Shown piece by piece: positions 61,598-64,000 of a stretch of DNA of 64,000 bases (within the stretch, counting starts at the first letter, position 1; every line of letters starts with the position of its first letter). The notes under the pieces are model-generated. The model did no database searches, had not been told where the DNA came from, and saw only the letters and a list, made by a program, of their open reading frames with translations. The DNA is from Hyphomonadaceae bacterium (GTDB lineage Bacteria; Pseudomonadota; Alphaproteobacteria; Caulobacterales; Hyphomonadaceae). The stretch covers positions 43,627 to 107,626 of the forward strand of contig JANSYM010000011.1 in assembly GCA_024742355.1 (NCBI GenBank), read 5' to 3'. The position numbers and the translations under genes are program-made.

Positions 61598-62343
61598 CCC
61601 TGCGCTCGCGGATCTGACCATTCCTCGGCAACGCCCTGGCCACCGCGACGGGTCAGCCAGAACATACCGAGCAAGTCGAAAATCCCCGCACCCAGCCGTC
61701 CCAGGAACCCATATTTGGACTGGCCGTGCCAACGCTCACGATCATTCACCAACTCTTCGCGTACGCTCCAGCCGGCCCGTTTGATCAAGGCCGGCAGGAA
61801 GCGGTGCATGGACGCGAAATAGGGCAGCTCGCGAAACGCTTCGGTGCGGATCAGCTTCCAGCCACACCCCGTATCGGTGGCATCATCGCGCAACATGAAA
61901 CGCCGTACGCCATTGGCGATCCGCGACTGCAGCCATTTGAAGCCACTATCGTTCCGGCTGTTGCGCTTGCCGGCAATGATCCCGAGCGTGCCTGTGTCCT
62001 GACCCGCGATCAGCGATTTCCAGAGGCGGGCCGTGTCTTTGATATCGTTCTGGCCGTCGCCATCGATCAATTGCGTCCACTGTCCGCGGACGGCCTTGAG
62101 CCCCGTGAACAGGGCGGCAGACTTGCCTGCACGCGCGACATGCGTGAACACGAAAACCGTGTCCGGCCAGCGCGCGGCGGCCTCGGCCAGTTCGGCCCTG
62201 GTCTCGTCAGCAGAACAATCATTCACGCAGACAATTTCGAAGCCAATTCCGTCGAGCGCCTCGTGCACCTCTTCCAGCAACGGAATGATATTGCCCTGTT
62301 CATTGTAGAAAGGGATCAGGACGCTGAGCTCAGGCGCGGTCAT
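61594..62343 (-). CDS. Glycosyltransferase family 2 (DPM1/ArnC-like)
   Basis: This 249-residue protein has the GT-A start LSVLIPFYNEQGNIIPLL, the metal motif region LIDGDGQND, and the KRNSRNDSGFKW and HGQSKYGFLGRL segments characteristic of polyprenyl-phosphate glycosyltransferases. The C-terminus lacks long membrane anchors. It is joined to zapA by a 4-base overlap upstream and to the Crp gene downstream. Donor and acceptor are unknown. Confidence 0.9.
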   Translation of the reverse strand: MTAPELSVLIPFYNEQGNIIPLLEEVHEALDGIGFEIVCVNDCSADETRAELAEAAARWPDTVFVFTHVARAGKSAALFTGLKAVRGQWTQLIDGDGQNDIKDTARLWKSLIAGQDTGTLGIIAGKRNSRNDSGFKWLQSRIANGVRRFMLRDDATDTGCGWKLIRTEAFRELPYFASMHRFLPALIKRAGWSVREELVNDRERWHGQSKYGFLGRLGAGIFDLLGMFWLTRRGGQGVAEEWSDPRAQG

Positions 62344-62651
62344 TTCTCGTCCTCGATCCTCGCCGCCAGGGATTCGATCTGTTCAGCCGCAGTGTTGAGC
62401 GCCTGCGCTGCACGCTCGATATCCGGACCCGACGCAGCGGCCTGCGCCTGATGGGCCGCATCGAGCTCATCCAGGAGCGCCAGGCCGGCAATCAGCAGCA
62501 GACGATCATCGCCAATATTGCCGACCGCTTTGGAAATATCTTCGATCCGGGCGTCGAGTTGGCGCGACAATGCGATCAGGCGCGCCTCCTGGCCCGGCGC
62601 GCAGGCGACCGAATAGGACCGGCCCTTGATCTTGATATCGGCCTTGGCCAT
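62340..62651 (-). CDS. zapA: Cell division protein ZapA
   Basis: This 103-residue protein matches ZapA, which binds FtsZ and promotes Z-ring bundling. The N-terminal ADIKIKGRSYSVACAPGQEARLIALSRQLDARI globular part and the following coiled coil (LDELDAAHQAQAAA, ERAAQALNTAAEQIESLAARIEDEK) are clear. It overlaps the DUF4164 stop by one base (TAATG). Confidence 0.93.
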   Translation of the reverse strand: MAKADIKIKGRSYSVACAPGQEARLIALSRQLDARIEDISKAVGNIGDDRLLLIAGLALLDELDAAHQAQAAASGPDIERAAQALNTAAEQIESLAARIEDEK

Positions 62652-62926
62652 TAGCTGCGCCCCTCTCGGCCGAGCGCCGCGCGCACTTCGGCGATGGCAG
62701 AGCCGAGCGCTTCGGAGGCCTCATCGGCGAGCGCTTGCAATTCCTTCTCACGCGCCAGCGACTCATCCAGCTGTTCAGCCAGGCGCGCCCGATCTTCCAT
62801 CATGGCGCTGAGTTCCTGGCGCAATAGCACGGGATCGCCCGACCGCTCGAACAGGCCTTCCACCGCCCCCTCGAGACGCCGCGTTGCCTTCTCCAACCGA
62901 GAAGCAGCTGCTTCAATCACACTCAT
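62651..62926 (-). CDS. DUF4164 coiled-coil protein
   Basis: This 91-residue protein is almost entirely a coiled coil (SRLEKATRRLEGAVEGLFERSGD; REKELQALADEASEALGSAIAEVRAAL). It matches DUF4164, a short alphaproteobacterial family found directly upstream of zapA. It may assist ZapA or FtsZ regulation; this is a guess from neighbourhood only. Confidence 0.85.
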   Translation of the reverse strand: MSVIEAAASRLEKATRRLEGAVEGLFERSGDPVLLRQELSAMMEDRARLAEQLDESLAREKELQALADEASEALGSAIAEVRAALGREGRS

Positions 62927-62981
62927 CCTACCCGGTTAGCCATTATTCCACTGAAAACTCAATAGCTGCAGCACGACAGTC

Positions 62982-63010
62982 TTGACAGCGCTGGGCACGA
63001 TCTGCATTGC
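62982..63010 (+). promoter_or_regulatory. Possible tkt promoter
   Basis: A perfect -35 hexamer TTGACA lies at 62982-62987, 51 bases above the tkt ATG. The hexamer 17 bases further (CATTGC at 63005-63010) is a poor -10, so only the -35 is convincing. Confidence 0.3.
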
Positions 63011-63037
63011 CGGGTTAACCAAAACAGGGGTTGAGGA

Positions 63038-64000
63038 ATGACGGTTTCTGCTCGGGATATGGCCAACGCGATCCGCGCGCTCTCAATGGATGCGGTGGAA
63101 GCAGCAAAATCTGGACATGTGGGTTTGCCGCTCGGCATGGCGGACGCAGCGACGGTTTTGTTCACAAAATTCATGAAGCATAACCCGGCTGATCCGGACT
63201 GGGCCGACCGTGACCGTTTCGTGCTCTCGGCCGGACACGGCTCGATGCTGGTCTATTCGCTCCTGCACCTGACCGGCTATGACAGTGTCAGCCGCGACGA
63301 TATCCGCAATTTCCGCCAGCTCGGCCGCCCAACCGCTGGCCACCCGGAGAACTTCGTCACCAAGGGCGTCGAGACGACGACTGGCCCGCTCGGCCAGGGC
63401 ATCACCACCGCCGTCGGCATGGCCATGGCAGAGCGCCACTTGAACGCGCGCTTTGGCGATGAGCTGGTCAATCACAAGACCTATGTGATTGCGGGCGATG
63501 GCTGCCTGATGGAAGGCATCAGCCACGAAGCGTGTTCGCTCGCCGGCGCGCTTGAACTGGGCAAACTGATTGTGTTGTACGACAGCAATGGAATTTCAAT
63601 TGACGGACAGATTACCCCTTGGTTTGGAGACGACACGGCCGAGCGTTTCCGGGCCTATGGCTGGCATGTGATTGAAGGCATTGATGGGCACGATGTGGAT
63701 GCCGTGTCGCGCGCAATTGCCAGTGCCAAATCAACCCCGACGCCAAGCTTTCTGGTGTGCAACACGCACATCGGTGCAGGCTCACCCAACCGCGTCAACA
63801 CCGCCCGTGCCCACGGCGAACCACTGGGCGAGAACGAACTGAAACTTGTGCGCGAACAATTGAACTGGGCCAGCCCGCCGTTTGTTATTCCCGAGAAAAT
63901 TCGACACGCCTGGGACAACACGGCCAAAGGTGAAAAGCTACAGACAACATGGGCACGCATGATGCACAACTATGCGAAAGCCCATCCCGATTTGTACAAC
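63038..64000 (+). CDS. tkt: Transketolase, N-terminal half (truncated by window end)
   Basis: The ATG at 63038 opens a frame that runs to the window end without stop: 321 residues of about 660. The thiamine diphosphate-binding part is present: GHVGLPLGMAD, LSAGHGSML, TTTGPLGQGI and the GDGCLMEGISHEACSLAG motif, followed by the YDSNGISIDG stretch. Transketolase transfers two-carbon units in the pentose phosphate pathway and, where present, the Calvin cycle. It is divergent from DUF4164. A TTGAGGA region precedes the ATG. Confidence 0.95.
   Translation, partial: MTVSARDMANAIRALSMDAVEAAKSGHVGLPLGMADAATVLFTKFMKHNPADPDWADRDRFVLSAGHGSMLVYSLLHLTGYDSVSRDDIRNFRQLGRPTAGHPENFVTKGVETTTGPLGQGITTAVGMAMAERHLNARFGDELVNHKTYVIAGDGCLMEGISHEACSLAGALELGKLIVLYDSNGISIDGQITPWFGDDTAERFRAYGWHVIEGIDGHDVDAVSRAIASAKSTPTPSFLVCNTHIGAGSPNRVNTARAHGEPLGENELKLVREQLNWASPPFVIPEKIRHAWDNTAKGEKLQTTWARMMHNYAKAHPDLYN

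Noticed and set aside
1..64000. CRISPR arrays, tRNA, rRNA or insertion sequences
   Set aside because: No regularly spaced repeats, cloverleaf-like sequences, transposase motifs or terminal repeats were seen.

Overview
This window looks like chromosomal DNA of an alphaproteobacterium, most likely of the Hyphomonadales/Maricaulales (Hyphomonas-like) type. The evidence is an alphaproteobacterial AddAB pair, the trpF-trpB-trpA-accD-folC-trxA-addA-addB gene neighbourhood typical of the class, an AccD without zinc-finger cysteines, DUF2794 and DUF4164 proteins, an ExoD protein, a ChrR-type anti-sigma factor, a zinc-free L31 and a high-GC coding bias. The genus cannot be fixed from sequence alone. 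I see no rRNA, tRNA, insertion sequence, phage gene or CRISPR array. The density is high, about 66 genes in 64 kb, with many start/stop overlaps.

Layout. 1-14.2 kb: addB (5'-truncated), addA and trxA, then a short-chain dehydrogenase and cysteine hydrolase pair, then folC, accD, trpA and cutA on the minus strand. A plus-strand GMC oxidoreductase with a Tat-type PAN protein and a minus-strand lipoprotein follow, then trpB and trpF. The usual trpB-trpA junction is broken by about 2.8 kb of unrelated genes. 14.2-23.3 kb: a 1687-residue DUF11 outer-membrane protein, a shorter DUF11 surface protein, an IalB-like protein, an ECF sigma factor with its ChrR-like anti-sigma factor, and DUF2794. 23.7-28.1 kb: a tightly coupled GldA/GldF/GldG-like ABC system with a DUF4340 protein. 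28.1-36.3 kb (minus): yidD-thrS-O-antigen ligase-glycosyltransferase, then an IscU-like scaffold, ExoD, an orphan ATPase and cysS. 36.5-41 kb: EamA transporter and a small protein with overlapping divergent starts, an SDR, rpsD, PPK2 and a GIN-domain protein. 41.2-49.5 kb: an Asp-rich autotransporter, rpmE, two secreted unknowns, DUF2270, a secreted unknown, queF and a Ca/Na antiporter. 49.5-60.6 kb: a DUF4440 lipoprotein, a VOC protein, a bacterial voltage-gated channel with an unusual filter, a TerB-J protein, MscS, Nudix, patatin, rsmD, tadA, a DUF2975-HTH module, a crotonase, a TSUP transporter and an acyl-CoA dehydrogenase. 60.9-64 kb: a DUF4164-zapA-glycosyltransferase-Crp operon (minus) and the 5' half of transketolase.

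Most genes are housekeeping: DNA repair, tryptophan, folate and fatty-acid precursors, translation, queuosine, redox. Cell-envelope functions are spread between them: DUF11 and autotransporter surface proteins, O-antigen ligase, glycosyltransferases, the ABC system and MscS. The strongest candidates for a little-described system are the GMC/Tat-PAN pair placed inside the trp cluster, the DUF11 barrel with its partner, the ChrR-like anti-sigma factor that has lost its zinc ligands, the channel with a TMDGW filter, and the DUF2975-HTH module with a palindrome over its promoter.
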